Notes under the pieces: generated by a model
What the model saw: the letters and a program-made list of their open reading frames with translations, nothing else
Database searches by the model: none
Told to the model about the DNA's origin: nothing
Source: Euborellia annulipes
Taxonomy: Eukaryota; Arthropoda; Insecta; Dermaptera; Anisolabididae
Length of the DNA: 64,000 nucleotides
Assembly (NCBI GenBank): GCA_023213315.1
Contig: JAKCPI010022111.1
Coordinates: 61,073 to 125,072 of the forward strand
Direction of reading: 5' to 3'
Made by a program: the position numbers and the translations under genes
Shown here: piece by piece, positions 26,891 to 38,132 of the stretch
Layout of the letters: each line of letters starts with the position of its first letter
Numbering within the stretch: the first letter of the stretch is position 1

Positions 26891-27866
26891 ATAATAACAA
26901 AAAATGTGTTTGGAGTGCACCACATAAATCAGCTCTTAAAAAAATACGATATGAGAGGCCTTTGCTCGACCACAATTGTTTTAGAGAAAAACAAGAAAAA
27001 GATAGAGGCAAAAATTAAAAAGAAGGCTTCTAAATCTGATAGATTGATTCTTCTACAATAAAATTATTTATAATTTTCACTATACTATACTGTCTTTTTT
27101 TTTTGGAAAATAATGAAATCGAACTGTTTCATGCTTAGATGCATGACTTTTACACCCATAAACACAAAGTAGATACACATTGCTTTTATTTTTATAAGGA
27201 GAAAATTTCATATTTGTGAATATATTAGTGTATGTATGTATTATTTATTAATCTAACAATAATGTTTACTCGTGGGTTATAACTTTTTTTTTTAAATAAT
27301 ACAATTATATCAGATGTTTAAATGTTCTTGTTCCTTATATCACGTTAAACATATGAAGGTTTATCCTACAATGGCTAGTTCGACTTTAAGCCACCAGGTA
27401 GAGTATTGAAATGCTAAAGATCCCAATAGAAGGCCAGCTCGCTACCAACTACACCAAGCCCGAGGGCACAGTTCTCGTTATTAAATAAGCTACCTCGAAA
27501 ATAATATCATTAGGCATTGGTCCAGGAAGCCTTTAGACGGCATTTTCTACACATTTGATAAATAGAGATAGTAGTGAGCAGCCAAAGAAAGAGCCTCTAA
27601 GTAAATAAGAATTCTCAATTCAATTGAAACTTTTCGGCTAATCATAATACACCATCAAAAAGCAACTTTGAAAGTATTATATTCTTTGGCTACTCCTCAC
27701 TCTATTTAAATATACAGCCATCTTATATACACATTTTTATAAGGCACATGTTCCGTTTCCTGTTAAAATAGTTGATTCATGTTAAATCTATGATAATTCG
27801 AACTTATTTCTAAAGCTCTCAAAAACAAAATTTTTTTATAATTATAGGTATTCTCTCCTTTCTAAA

Positions 27867-28155
27867 CAGTGGCGTCATTTGGGGGGGGGGCAGGGGGCAT
27901 TTGCCCCCCTCCCCCCCCCCCCCCAAGGGCTCTGATTTTTATAAAATTTTATATTATTCTAAATAAAATACTCCAAAATACATCTACGAGTATACAAACT
28001 GTACAAAATTAAACAATTAATTAAATTAAATATGTTTTGGCCAAATTTGAGTACCCATTTGTAAGTAAATTTTAAGAAAAAAAAATGTTTGCCCCTCCCC
28101 TAGAAAAAATTTGCCCCCCCCCCCCCCCCAAGAAAAAGTTGAAATGACGCCACTG
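27867..28155. mobile_element. hAT-type MITE, family M2, complete
   Basis: Ends CAGTGGCGTCATTT and AAATGACGCCACTG with exact duplication TTTCTAAA at 27859-27866 and 28156-28163. Long G and C runs lie just inside each end. Confidence 0.9.
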
Positions 28156-28548
28156 TTTCTAAAGGATATTTAAAGAAATAAATGAAAAATATTAATAATC
28201 AAAATTTAATAATGTTTTTTTTTTCTTCCAAGAACAAAAAAATTCTAAAAATAAAGTATTTAAAAGAAATTGTATCATCTTAATTAACAATTTATATGAT
28301 AAACTATATTTCTTTTACTATTTTCAAAATTATTAAAAATACAAAATCCCTTTTTTTACAAAATTATAAAAATTACTTTTACAATCATATATTGTATTTC
28401 TTTTGAAAATTGTTAAAGATTACTCATACAAAAAAGTCTTTAAACATAAAGATCTACTAATTTTTTTTACTAATAAAGTAGTAGGCTTTATATAAATTAA
28501 TATAAAAACCATTTTCATTATTTTTTCATGATCAATTTATTTATCTAT

Positions 28549-31500
28549 TTATCTGTTAAATATATTATCTCCGTGGATTATATAATCAGATCTTTTAATA
28601 ACAGATAATCGACGAGAATTATATTCTTTTGTTTCAAAACCTGTAAAAATAAATAAATGTTAAAACATAACTAAACATATTAGATATTGGGAATTAATAA
28701 TCCTAATAAAAAGAATCGACCGTTTTGGGTGAAGTTCGTTTTTTAAGAGTCAGAGCCCTAACAAAGTTAACAGTTTCATGAATATTTTAAAAAAAATGTA
28801 TAAATTTCCTTTTTCCCGGACGCATTTATACTAGCTTATATATTTTAAGCCGGGCATTCACGATCCCTCCATATGGATGTCATCCTTTTGGATTACACCC
28901 AAAAAATTAACCCCATTCACTGTCACTCCAGCCCAGTGATTCCCAATGTGGTCTATATCGACCCCAGGGGTCGACGATGACTTATAAGGGGTCCATGTAG
29001 GCGAAAAAAGAATTGGGTGTCTATGAGATGTGTTTTTTCTTCTACCCCTCACTAGAATTAGACATCAGTCAAAATACATTTGAAGTTGATGAATTTTCAA
29101 AAATGGTATATTAGCTAAGCTCTACCCAAAACTGAAAAACTTGGCAAAGGGTCCTCGAGACAAAAAAGATTGGGGACCTCTGCTCCAGTCCGTGGCTCTG
29201 AGAGAAGATCTTAGCTTCTCATGGATGGGGTTCCGGGTTCGCTTCTCGCCCCAGGAAAATTTACTTCATTTGAATTGGTTACCAACCATTTGAAATAAAT
29301 AGAAATCGGACTTAAATGACCTTACTTATATGGGCTTCTGTTGCTATTTGATTTTTATTTTTGAGAACTTGACATAATACGAGTATAAAAATTTTAAATT
29401 ATTCCTATTGAAAAGAGCAGCACATGTATTCTGGTTGAAGGTTGATGAGAGAATGAGTCAAAATTAAACCACGTTTTTAACACTGACGATCAAGTGATGC
29501 AAAGGCTTACTGTCGCTCCTCCGTGAGTTTCTTCATTCACGATCGGTTGGAGTGATGGACGGATGGCTTGACGAAAGTGGATTATGGACCGAATGGAAAT
29601 TCAACTCATCCTATCACTCTACGTCATCCATTTGTTTTTCCCCACTCACGGTCAGTTTTTGGAGTGACAACGCTCCATTTGGATCAGGGGCGTGTATAAG
29701 GGGGGGGGGCGAGGGGACATCAGTGCAACAAATTTTTCCGCAGGATGGAAAACTTTGGTTCCTCAAAAGAAAAAGTGTTCCGCAAAAAATTTCGTGTGGA
29801 AAAAAAATTTAGTTTCTTAAAAAGAAATTTTCCGCAGAAAAATTTTTGAGTTCTGGCCCCCCCCCACCCCCCGAAAAAATTTCTATATACGCCCCTGATT
29901 TGGATGGATGAAGTGATCGTGAATGCCCTGCTTAAAAATTTTGTTTTCTATCTAAAATCTATTGTTAAAAATTTTGGTTTCAAAATCGCCAGGTACATAG
30001 GCGGCCTACTGAAAATTTTTGGATTTTTTTTTTAAATAGTAAAACACTTACGAAATAAAGCTTCATTTTGAAGAAAAGCTCTATTAATACTTAATACACT
30101 AACATGAATTATATGTTTGAGCGATTGATCTTGATGAGTTGCATAATTCTTTTCAAGATCACGAGTCAGCCTCTCTTTGAATCCATTTAATTTGCAATTT
30201 CCTCCTAAAATAAATTTAAAAACATCTTTTTATTTATAAATTTAAAAAAATATAAGGAAATATGTAGAAATAAAACAAGCTGGTATCTTTCTCATCCAGC
30301 TAGTATAATTTTATTTGCAAATATTAGTCTCAGGGTTTAATGTCTTTTAAAAGAAAGATAGTTTCTTTGATATATTCTTCTTTTTTAAGGTCCTTTTCTT
30401 CTATTTCGTGCTTTTCCCTTTCTTTTTCAAATTTTGAGTAGTGGAATAGAATGTGGCGTATTGTTATGGATTGGTTGCATTCACAGCACACAGCTTAACG
30501 ATGTGTGTCTGATACTGAGTCTTATGAAGCCAACCAGTTTGCATCTTGATATATATACTATTATATATATATATGCTCACAAATATCAATAAATATATAT
30601 ACAGAATGTCCACTGGAACGACCAAAGTGGAAACATGTTCATTTTCAATCTTTTTTATTTTCTTTTTTTTTCCAAAAATATAGAGCTTCATTAAGATGGC
30701 TACTTATCATATTCAGTCAAAGCCGGAATTAGGGGGAGGGGGAATCCTGTGCCTCGGGCGGCAAACGTTTGAAAAGTCAAACGAATCCAAGAAATTAACT
30801 AATTCTATTTAACTTGATTATGCATAATTTATAAATTTATTCGTATTTCAAATTCCCACCTCATCTAAGAAATAAGAATTACCAAAATTCGTGGCAGTGG
30901 TGGATTTATGGTTAGGCTCGTGAGGCCCGGGCCTAGGGCGTCAAAATTTTAGACTCATATTTAAAGAACAATTAAAATTTTTAAATTTAAACTTAGTTTG
31001 TTGGTAAGGAGGGAGCGGCAAACTAAGATTTGCCCCTCCTAACAAAAAAAAAAGAAAAGTGAAAATGAACAAGCTATGACTTTTCTAAACACTTACGTCT
31101 TTCCGTAGCCTCCGTTTATTTAAAATGGACCAAGAAGAAAACTAATTCTATTTTTGCAATCTATATCGCCTGCTGAGAATCAGTGGCGAAAGTCCGAAAT
31201 TCACAATTCGAGAAAAGGCGTTTGAAAGTTGTATAAACATATACATTTAATTAAATAGTAGGCAACAAATGAATAGGCCAGAATCAATGGCAAAGAATGG
31301 AAATATATTTTCGCCACTTTGGCATTCAAAAGAGAAGACGATTTAACAACGTTTGCTAGGCTTAACTCAAAAATTGAATTTTCGGACTTTCGCCACTATG
31401 ATTCTCCGTTCGGCGATATTTCCAGTGAAAATAAAATTTTTTGATATGCTCACCCATAAGAAAAATATGATTAAGGCAATCTGATTGAACGTTTTTTGGT

Positions 31501-34500
31501 AAAGGATCTGTCAATTCTTGTATTACTTTAACCAACTGAAGGTTTAAGTAAGTAACTTCTGGACCCGAGAGCAACTCTTGTCCAAGTTTTATTTGTTTCT
31601 CTTTCTTTAAAATAAAAAAGAAATAATAAACGTTAGAAGATATATGATTTATAAAATGAAAATTATACCTTATCCAGTTGAATTGGAATTGATAAACTTG
31701 TTTTATAAGGGCGATTCCATTCTTTTTCATAATTCATACATAATCTGCAATAAGTCTTAATTCTCCAGTGATCAAAATGTATGGTTTTTAACTGAAATAA
31801 CGAAATAATTTAGATTTTTCTTAAATTAATTATTAAAAAAAAAAAAAAACTTTACTTTGTATTTAAGGGCAGTTTCATTATCTCGGGAACAAAATGCCTC
31901 ATAAAGGCGTGTGGATAGATACCATCCCCCGATTGGCATAAGTTTCCAAGAGATAAGTTCATTATTCTGAACAACCATAACGCTTGTTGTATATGTACGG
32001 CTATCGATAATTATACATGTATCGGTAAATTGAACATAACTCATAAGAACAGGACTTGGCACGAGGAGCACTCTAAAAAAAAGATAAAATAATATAATAG
32101 AGGTATTAAAGGCTTTATCAATAAATAACTGTGGCGGTCCTGAAATCTTTTGTGGCTGAGAGTAGGATACAATTTTTTTCTTATAGGAATTCATATAATT
32201 TTGTCTTGAATTAATTTCACACTTTTGCTTTGAGTCTTGAAAAATTGGAGTTTGAACATTTTTTTCGAAAGTCTCGGTAGTTTTCTCTTATTTTCGCCAT
32301 TAGTGATTCAAAAGATAGATTTAGAATAGCAGGGATTTTTATTAATAAGAAACCAGACGGAAAGGAGACAGTAAAATCGTATCCAGGCCCTCTTATGGGC
32401 TATATGATATACGATATTCAGGGGATTACAAAAAGAATGCACTGATTTTGACTGTCAATCGGCGATCAGCCGAGGGGATAAAGCAGTTAAGCTGATAATC
32501 CTTGAGTTGAAAACAACTCAAGTTCAAATCCAGCTCATGGCAAAAAAGTAACCAACTCTATTTAAGATGCCTCCTGCTGAGGAAGGAAACGGGAACCCAT
32601 CTCAGTATCATTCCTTTGAAAGTTACTCCTTAGAATGAGGTTACAAAGTGTCAAGTCTGACACCAACTTTATTTAGAAAAAATAGGAGTAGGGGAGATGA
32701 CGCCTAGAATGAAGACATTTTTTTAAATCTAGTGTGATGTTGCACAGCACACAAATTTCTGTTAGCTTCGATAATTGAAAGTTGTGCATATATTTAGTTC
32801 TGGGAAGTATGGTACATTAGAATCAGGGAGGTATTAGATGTAAAATTTATAAACATCAGGCAAAAACGGAAAAATTTTGACTAAAAAAAATCATTTATTG
32901 AATATTTGTCTTCGAGAAGTAAAGCTTATTCTCGGTTTGTAATATTCTCACAAATGTTCTGCATGGCTGCCACCCATAGCAAGAACGATGTCGAGGCGGT
33001 GCTCGAATTCCTTCCAAATACGCTTCAACAAATCGGTTGGCATAGACGCTAATGCTGTTGTGACGCGAGTCTTCAAATCTTTCAAGGTAGTTAGGAACAA
33101 AGACTTGATCCTTGACATAACCCCATAGAAAGAAGTCGCAAGGCGATCGAAGGGACTAGTGTCTGTGTTAACCGATATGTTGAAGCGTGTTTGGGAAGAA
33201 TTCGAGTACCGCCTCGTCATCGTTCTTGCTAAGGGTAGCAGCCATGAAGAACATTTGTGAGAATATTACAAATCGAGAATAAGCTTTACTTTTTTTGTAC
33301 CATATATCTATATAAAGTTGACAGTCAAATTCAGTGCATTCTTTTTGGAACACCCTGTATAAGACACAAAACAAATTCTAGGGGAATAAAAATCAAATGA
33401 TATCTTATCCTTACACTCTTCTGTGTAAGTCATCGCTTGATAAAACCATGCATTAAGGATTCCAGAATCCGCCAGAAGGCCTATATATGATGTCCGTTAT
33501 CCACTCATATTAAATTTCCATTTTTTTATTAAATTATTTTAATTAAATTATTAGGTTTGAATCGAAACAAGAATGAAAGAATTAATGCATTGATTACAAA
33601 TAGGATTACAATTTGAGGGAAGAGGGCTGTTATCAATAGATAAATTTATAATTAAAAAAAAAATTTTATATTAATAAATCGGGATCGAATTCTTTAAACA
33701 AATTAAATGGGAATTTGATATTAGATATAGCCTGACAACGGACATCATATATATATATATAAATAAAATAATATTTCAAAAACCGAAATATTTATAAAAT
33801 ATCTTATTTACCCCTTATTTCTAACATTGTTTTAATTAATTTGAAACTGTCTTTGAGAGTATAGAGTTATAGAAAATAGTAATAAATAAACCATTAGTAA
33901 AAAATAAAACTTTAATAAATAAGAAAAGAATAACCTATATAAGGCCATATCAATTAAGAGGAATTTGACGAGTTGAGTTCGAACGTTATGGTCCATTGTT
34001 AGAGGTTCGCATACAATAATTATCGTATTAGAATGTTGATCTTGATGGCGAATTTGCAAAATATGCCTTAAATACTCTCGAATTATCGTAAAACAAGAAG
34101 GATAGGCGATAGCTTCAGCTACATTAAGTGGCCATATGGGATGTTGCCATGATTTCGATTCTAAAGGAGGTCGGTTTAAATCCAAATGTTCCCAATAAGA
34201 CTGCGAATCTCCAACTAGTTTTGTTAAAATTGGAAGTTGACCATTTTGTAAATTATTAATTATAACATTAGTAGTATTATAACATTTATAACAACGGAGA
34301 GTTAATTCTTCTGGAGTCGATTCAATGACTAGTGTAGCTGGATGTCTTTGTTTATATGCATAATCTTGCATTAATGAAATCCATTTATGATCAATATTTA
34401 AAATTCTACGAATGTAAAAACAAATAAGAGGCCTTTCTAATCTTGATAAGCTATTTAATCTAAGACATATTTGTTTAAAATCCAGTTCAGATCTTTTGAC

Positions 34501-34766
34501 TTCATCAAATGTATAGAGGTCGTCATCTAAGCAAATATCTTCATAAACTTTCCAAAGATCTTTTAATTTAATTTTCCTGAAAATTGATTAAATATTTTAA
34601 TAAATAATAATAATCACATAATGAATTGAATCTTTTACCAGATATATGGACAATCTAAAAGATTTTTAAAATATGTACATGTTGAGGAAAGTGAAATTAA
34701 ATCTTCCACCTCGCATTTAAGAAATATTTTTATCCAAATAAATTCTGGATAATTAGATGGATCCAT
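28549..34766 (-). CDS. F-box protein with divergent actin-like domain, 7 exons
   Basis: Exons 34766-34639, 34576-33935, 32072-31856, 31791-31669, 31604-31454, 30204-30052, 28640-28549; phases agree and give 501 residues. Residues about 6-50 form an F-box (PEFIWIKIFLKCEVEDLISL ... YIWKIKLKDLW), the Skp1-binding module of SCF ubiquitin ligases. From about 110 to 495 the chain follows the actin fold: VGDSQSYWEHL, TIIIVCEPLT, VLLVPSPVLMSYV, CIIIDSRTYTTSV, MPIGGWYLSTRL, IFLMGGNCKLNGFKERL and a C-terminal FETKEY. The first phosphate loop (TLVIESTPEE) lacks the usual DxGS, the second lacks its glycines, and the late GG of WIGGS is missing, so nucleotide binding is doubtful. Plant ARP8 has this same F-box plus actin layout; I know no standard animal counterpart. 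The VLLAPS-like block also recalls ACTR10. Confidence 0.8.
28934..29182. mobile_element. hAT-type MITE (TIR CAGTGATTCCCAA)
   Basis: Ends CAGTGATTCCCAATG and TTGGGGACCTCTG, with flanks CTCCAGCC / CTCCAGTC matching at seven of eight positions. Confidence 0.7.
29685..29897. mobile_element. hAT-type MITE, family M3 (TIR CAGGGGCGTATATA)
   Basis: Ends CAGGGGCGTGTATA and TATATACGCCCCTG with exact duplication ATTTGGAT at 29677-29684 and 29898-29905. Contains TTTTCCGCAGGATGGAAAAC and homologous blocks in the 43053 copy. Confidence 0.9.
30205..31453. other. intron 5 of the F-box/actin gene
   Basis: Contains a fragment related to the interior of the hAT element at 10330 (about 31150-31420, opposite strand: TTCGCCACTTTGGCATTCAA, CGCCTGCTGAGAATCA). 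The rest is AT-rich with G-runs near 30730 and a hAT-like CAGTGGTGGATTTA at 30896. Confidence 0.5.
32073..33934. other. intron 2 of the F-box/actin gene
   Basis: Contains a tRNA-like SINE (32463-32670), a repeat arm shared in inverted orientation with 35143-35420, a mariner fold-back (32420-33358), and an inverted pair ATATGATGTCCGTTATC (about 33486) / GACAACGGACATCATAT (about 33733). Confidence 0.6.
32420..33358 (-). mobile_element. second mariner-type fold-back element
   Basis: Minus strand 33220-32948 encodes LKTRVTTALASMPTDLLKRI and EFEHRLDIVLAMGGSHAEHL, the C-terminus of a mariner-like transposase. The segment 32920-33050 returns inverted at about 33170-33290, so two 3' ends face each other. 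Outer words AAAAAGAATGCACTGA and TCAGTGCATTCTTTTT mark inverted ends at about 32430 and 33345. Dead. Confidence 0.75.
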
Positions 34767-35142
34767 TTTTTAATTATATTCAATATGAAAAATTTCAAAA
34801 ATTTATCACCCTATCTATAAAAAAACTAAATTCTTCACATTTTATTCTTATTGTCACATTCGAAATAAGATATTTGAAGTAAATTGAATTAATTAGTTTA
34901 TTTGACAGATGCTAAGTAAAGAAACCATTTTACTTTTAAAAGCTGCAAGACTTGTCAAATGTAGTTTCAAATTTCAACTCAAGATGTCAGCACTATTTTT
35001 TAAATTCGAAATTAATTTTTGGATTCAGTGAAAATCACAGAACAAACGCAAAATAAAAGATTTATTTAAACAAATCTATAGTTCTCCATACACAAAAAAT
35101 TTTTAAAATACCGTTTATCTCTGAACCCCGAGGGCACCGGAC

Positions 35143-35420
35143 CCTCTCAAAGACAAATATTCAATAAATGATTTTTTTAAATCTATATTTTTCCGTTTTT
35201 GCCTGATGTTTATAAATTTTACATATGAATTATAATACCTCCCTGATTCTAATGTACCATACTACCCAGAACTATGCAAATATATGCACAACTTTCAATT
35301 ATCGAAGCTAACAGAAATTTGTGTGCTGTGCAACATCACACCAGATTTAAAAAAAATGCCCTCATTCTACGCGCCATCTCCCCTACTCCTTTTTGAATTC
35401 CCTCCATTTTTAAAGGAGAA
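35143..35420. repeat. inverted partner of 32665-32912
   Basis: GACAAATATTCAATAAATG, CCGTTTTTGCCTGATG, CCTCCCTGATTCTAATGTAC and GCTAACAGAAATTTGTGTGC appear here and, reversed, in the intron at 32665-32912. It ends in the Helentron-like terminal hairpin (CATCACACCAGATTT). The pair flanks the first two exons of the F-box/actin gene. Confidence 0.7.
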
Positions 35421-35647
35421 ATTGAAGACCGACCCTGTCACGCAAACCACTTTTTTGGATTCACGTGTATATTATAGAATTTTTTTGAATAAGAAAATTT
35501 ATAAAACTAAACAAGATTACTATACAAGAAGGTTAAATGAAACATGGTACTTGCCATGGAAACAAAATATAAATATTTTGACTCTATTGTTTCGTTTGTT
35601 CCACACTTCTCTTCACTTCAGTTCACTTGAGTCGGAGCAAGTGCACA

Positions 35648-35690
35648 GTACTTGATAACGGCTGCAGAATAAGCAGTTGAAACGTTGTAC
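35648..35690 (+). ncRNA. decayed hammerhead motif
   Basis: Stem I GTAC/GTAC, stem II GGCTGC...GCAGTT, GAAACGTT are kept, but the core reads TTGATAA in place of CTGATGA. Confidence 0.35.
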
Positions 35691-36767
35691 AGTATTTATA
35701 TATTTTTAATAAATATTTAATACAAATATGTGGTCTATAATTAAAAATTCTCCTAATAATAATATTTCAAACCACAAAATCTTTAATAAACACAATCTCC
35801 GGCTTTTTTTTTGTCCCCTCCACCCTAGACCAGACCATTAAATAAGATAAATATTAGATTTAAATATTCCTTCTATAACAAAAAAAAATATTTAATCTTA
35901 TTATTAGATAAGTTTGTTATTTTTTCTCTTCACCTACAATGATTAATACAATTTTTTTTTTTTGTAAAAATATAAACGTTGCCGGTGCCCCTTTCTTTAT
36001 TGCACCCGGGGCTGGCGCCCCTTCGGCCCCGCCCTTTTTGCAGCACTGATTGCCCGGCTATTTAAATGTATATGTTTATAAAACTTTAAAGAGCCTTTTC
36101 TCTAATTGTTGAATTTCGGGCTTTCGCCACTGATTCTCAACAGGCGATATATTTCGACACAAAAAATCTGGTGCGACCAGTCACACCAGATTTTTGTTTC
36201 TCTGTTGATATAGCCTATATATTTTTTAACTACCCCCCCCTGTTGGTAAATTTGCACCCCCCCCCCCCAACTGTCTTTTCCCAGGCAGACAATTTTTTTT
36301 TTTTATCTAAATTTTTGGGTTTTTGCCGAGCCCTGAGGGCCCCGAGGCCTCTCAAAGACAAATTTTCAATAATTTTTTTTTATCTAAATTTTTCTGTTTT
36401 TGCAGAGCCCTGAGGACCCGGGGCCTATCAAAGACAAATATTTGGGGCATGCCGGCTCGGGGCCTGGAGCGGACCGCCCCCCCCCCCCTCGGTACGCCTC
36501 TGGGAGAGGGTGGAGAATATGGGTTCCCCTCACTCTCCTCCCTTGCGAAATTTTTTAATAGAGAATTGCTGTTTTATTTGCATTATTATTATTATTTTTT
36601 TTTTGGCCTATATCTAATGTGTATAATCTGTGGTATAAACTTATTATTTGAGATTATGAGGCTCGGATCTCATCATCATCTATTCTTCCCAACAGGGGCG
36701 ATGAATTAATTTCAAATTAAATTGTTTTAGAATTAGGACTTTTGCTGGACTATACGTATATAGAAGG

Positions 36768-36985
36768 AACCGGAGAATAAAACCAGCCGTTAATGGACGC
36801 CTCTCACATCAATTTAATTCGTAAATATTTCGACCGGCATCACGCCGGTCTTTTTGTACTGATGATGACGGTTTTTTTGTACTGATGATGACCAGGCGTG
36901 ATGCCGGTCGAAATATTTACGAATTAAATTGATGTGAGAGGCGTCCATTAACGGCTGGTTTTATTCTCCGGTTCCTTCTATATTA
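36768..36985. mobile_element. long fold-back carrying a hammerhead motif
   Basis: Arms of about 80 bases (GAACCGGAGAATAAAACCAG ... ATTTCGACCGGCATCACGCC and their inverse) are almost perfectly complementary, which implies a recent or gene-converted copy. The loop has GTACTGATGATGAC twice. Confidence 0.75.
36879..36920 (+). ncRNA. hammerhead ribozyme motif
   Basis: Stem I GTA, core CTGATGA exact, stem II TGACC...GGTC, GAAA, palindromic stem III ATAT, then T and closing TAC. Confidence 0.6.
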
Positions 36986-37020
36986 AATTGTTTTGATCAG
37001 AAGTTATTATATGTTATGAT

Positions 37021-37684
37021 TAGGGCTCGGATTTATAGGCACTAAAAATCTTTATAATAGGCAGGCAACTAAGCACTAAAAATTATTAAAATAGGCACTT
37101 AAAAAGGCATTTATTGTAAAAATAGGCACTTAAAAAGGCACTTGAAAGGCATTATTTAAGAAATAATATAAAAAAATTTAAAAAATTGATGTCTTATTTT
37201 TGGTAATCTGGTGTGAATGGTCGCATAGCACACAATTTTTTCTTAATTTCGGTAATTTAAAGGCGCATTCTTTACTTGTTTGCCAGAGTATAAATACAAA
37301 TCAAATTTTTAAGTACTAATTTTACATAAAAAATAAATTTTTTTTTTCGAAAAAAAGTATTTTTTTTCAAATCTCGGGGAGGAGGGGGGGGGGGGTAATT
37401 ACCCCCTTTACCCCCTCTTGAAATATTTTCTTGATAATTCGAAAAAATTTTAAATTTAGGCTATGTATAGCTCGTAAAAAATTGAAATTGGCTATTTGAA
37501 CTTAAAATAGGCATTTATAGATGAAATAGGCACTAAAACCCAAAATCGGCCAAAATAGGCATTATAGGTACTAACAAATGCCTCTTATTTTATTCAGAAT
37601 TTCATGAAACGTATACATATCATATTGGCCTAAATTTTAAGCCATAAATTAAAAAAAGGCAAATAGGGCGAAATCCGAGCCCTA
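37021..37684. mobile_element. non-autonomous hAT element with 8-bp duplication
   Basis: Ends TAGGGCTCGGATTT and AAATCCGAGCCCTA, exact duplication GTTATGAT at 37013-37020 and 37685-37692. Interior has repeated AAAATAGGCACT words at both sides and a Helentron-like hairpin fragment near 37207. Confidence 0.9.
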
Positions 37685-38132
37685 GTTATGATCTGTAATT
37701 TATAACTAAATGTTCAAGGTCATAAGATAAAGAATATTTTAAAATTCAAATCTATTTTTATTTTATTTTTTGTTTTTTATATACAATTTATAAAAAATTT
37801 CAAAAAGCATTATTATTAAAATCTTTAAATAAATCTTGTTTACATAAATTATTATTTTTTTAGTATTTGACTTAAATAGTAAGAAAGACATTGTTAGTAA
37901 TAATATAATTAATAAATAGTTATCATCATTTTAGAGACATGGTTTTACAGTTGTGGATATTATTATATTATATTTCAAAGATTAATTATAATTAAATTTG
38001 AGGTCATCACTAAATTCACTAAATATTTTGAAAAAAATTTTTCGACCTCTTATGAGATCATAAACAAAACTGAAAATTTAACAAATACTGAAAGGTAAGA
38101 ATAAATTTCTATATACAGATTTCAAATTATTC

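Larger units (their letters stand above)
20537..28548. other. 8-kb intergenic region between RAB39 and the F-box/actin gene
   Basis: No exon with splice support was found. Named repeats are listed separately (hAT 20657-21466, MITE 22961-23136, fold-back 23187-23734, SINE 24476-25036, Helentron-like 25075-25445, tandem repeat 26085-26390, MITEs 26755 and 27867, decayed fold-back 27555-27720). The stretch 21490-22950 is plain AT-rich DNA. A tRNA-like remnant lies near 25485-25520 and another near 27435-27470. Confidence 0.55.
28641..30051. other. last intron of the F-box/actin gene
   Basis: Holds two hAT-type MITEs (28934-29182, 29685-29897) and a tRNA-like SINE remnant at about 29190-29330 (GGGGTTCCGGGTTCGC, ACTTAAATGACC tail). 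No exon seen. Confidence 0.55.
34767..38132. other. intergenic region between the F-box/actin and cuticle genes
   Basis: No exon found. Contains the 35143-35420 repeat arm, a decayed hammerhead (35648-35690), repeats with GAGCCCTGAGG near 36330-36440, the long palindrome 36768-36985 and a hAT element 37021-37684. 37700-38130 is AT-rich with nothing recognised. Confidence 0.55.

Noticed and set aside
36171..36709. Open frames of 80 and 128 codons
   Set aside because: They cross homopolymer C and T runs and repeated GAGCCCTGAGG blocks, with no splice sites or recognisable domain.
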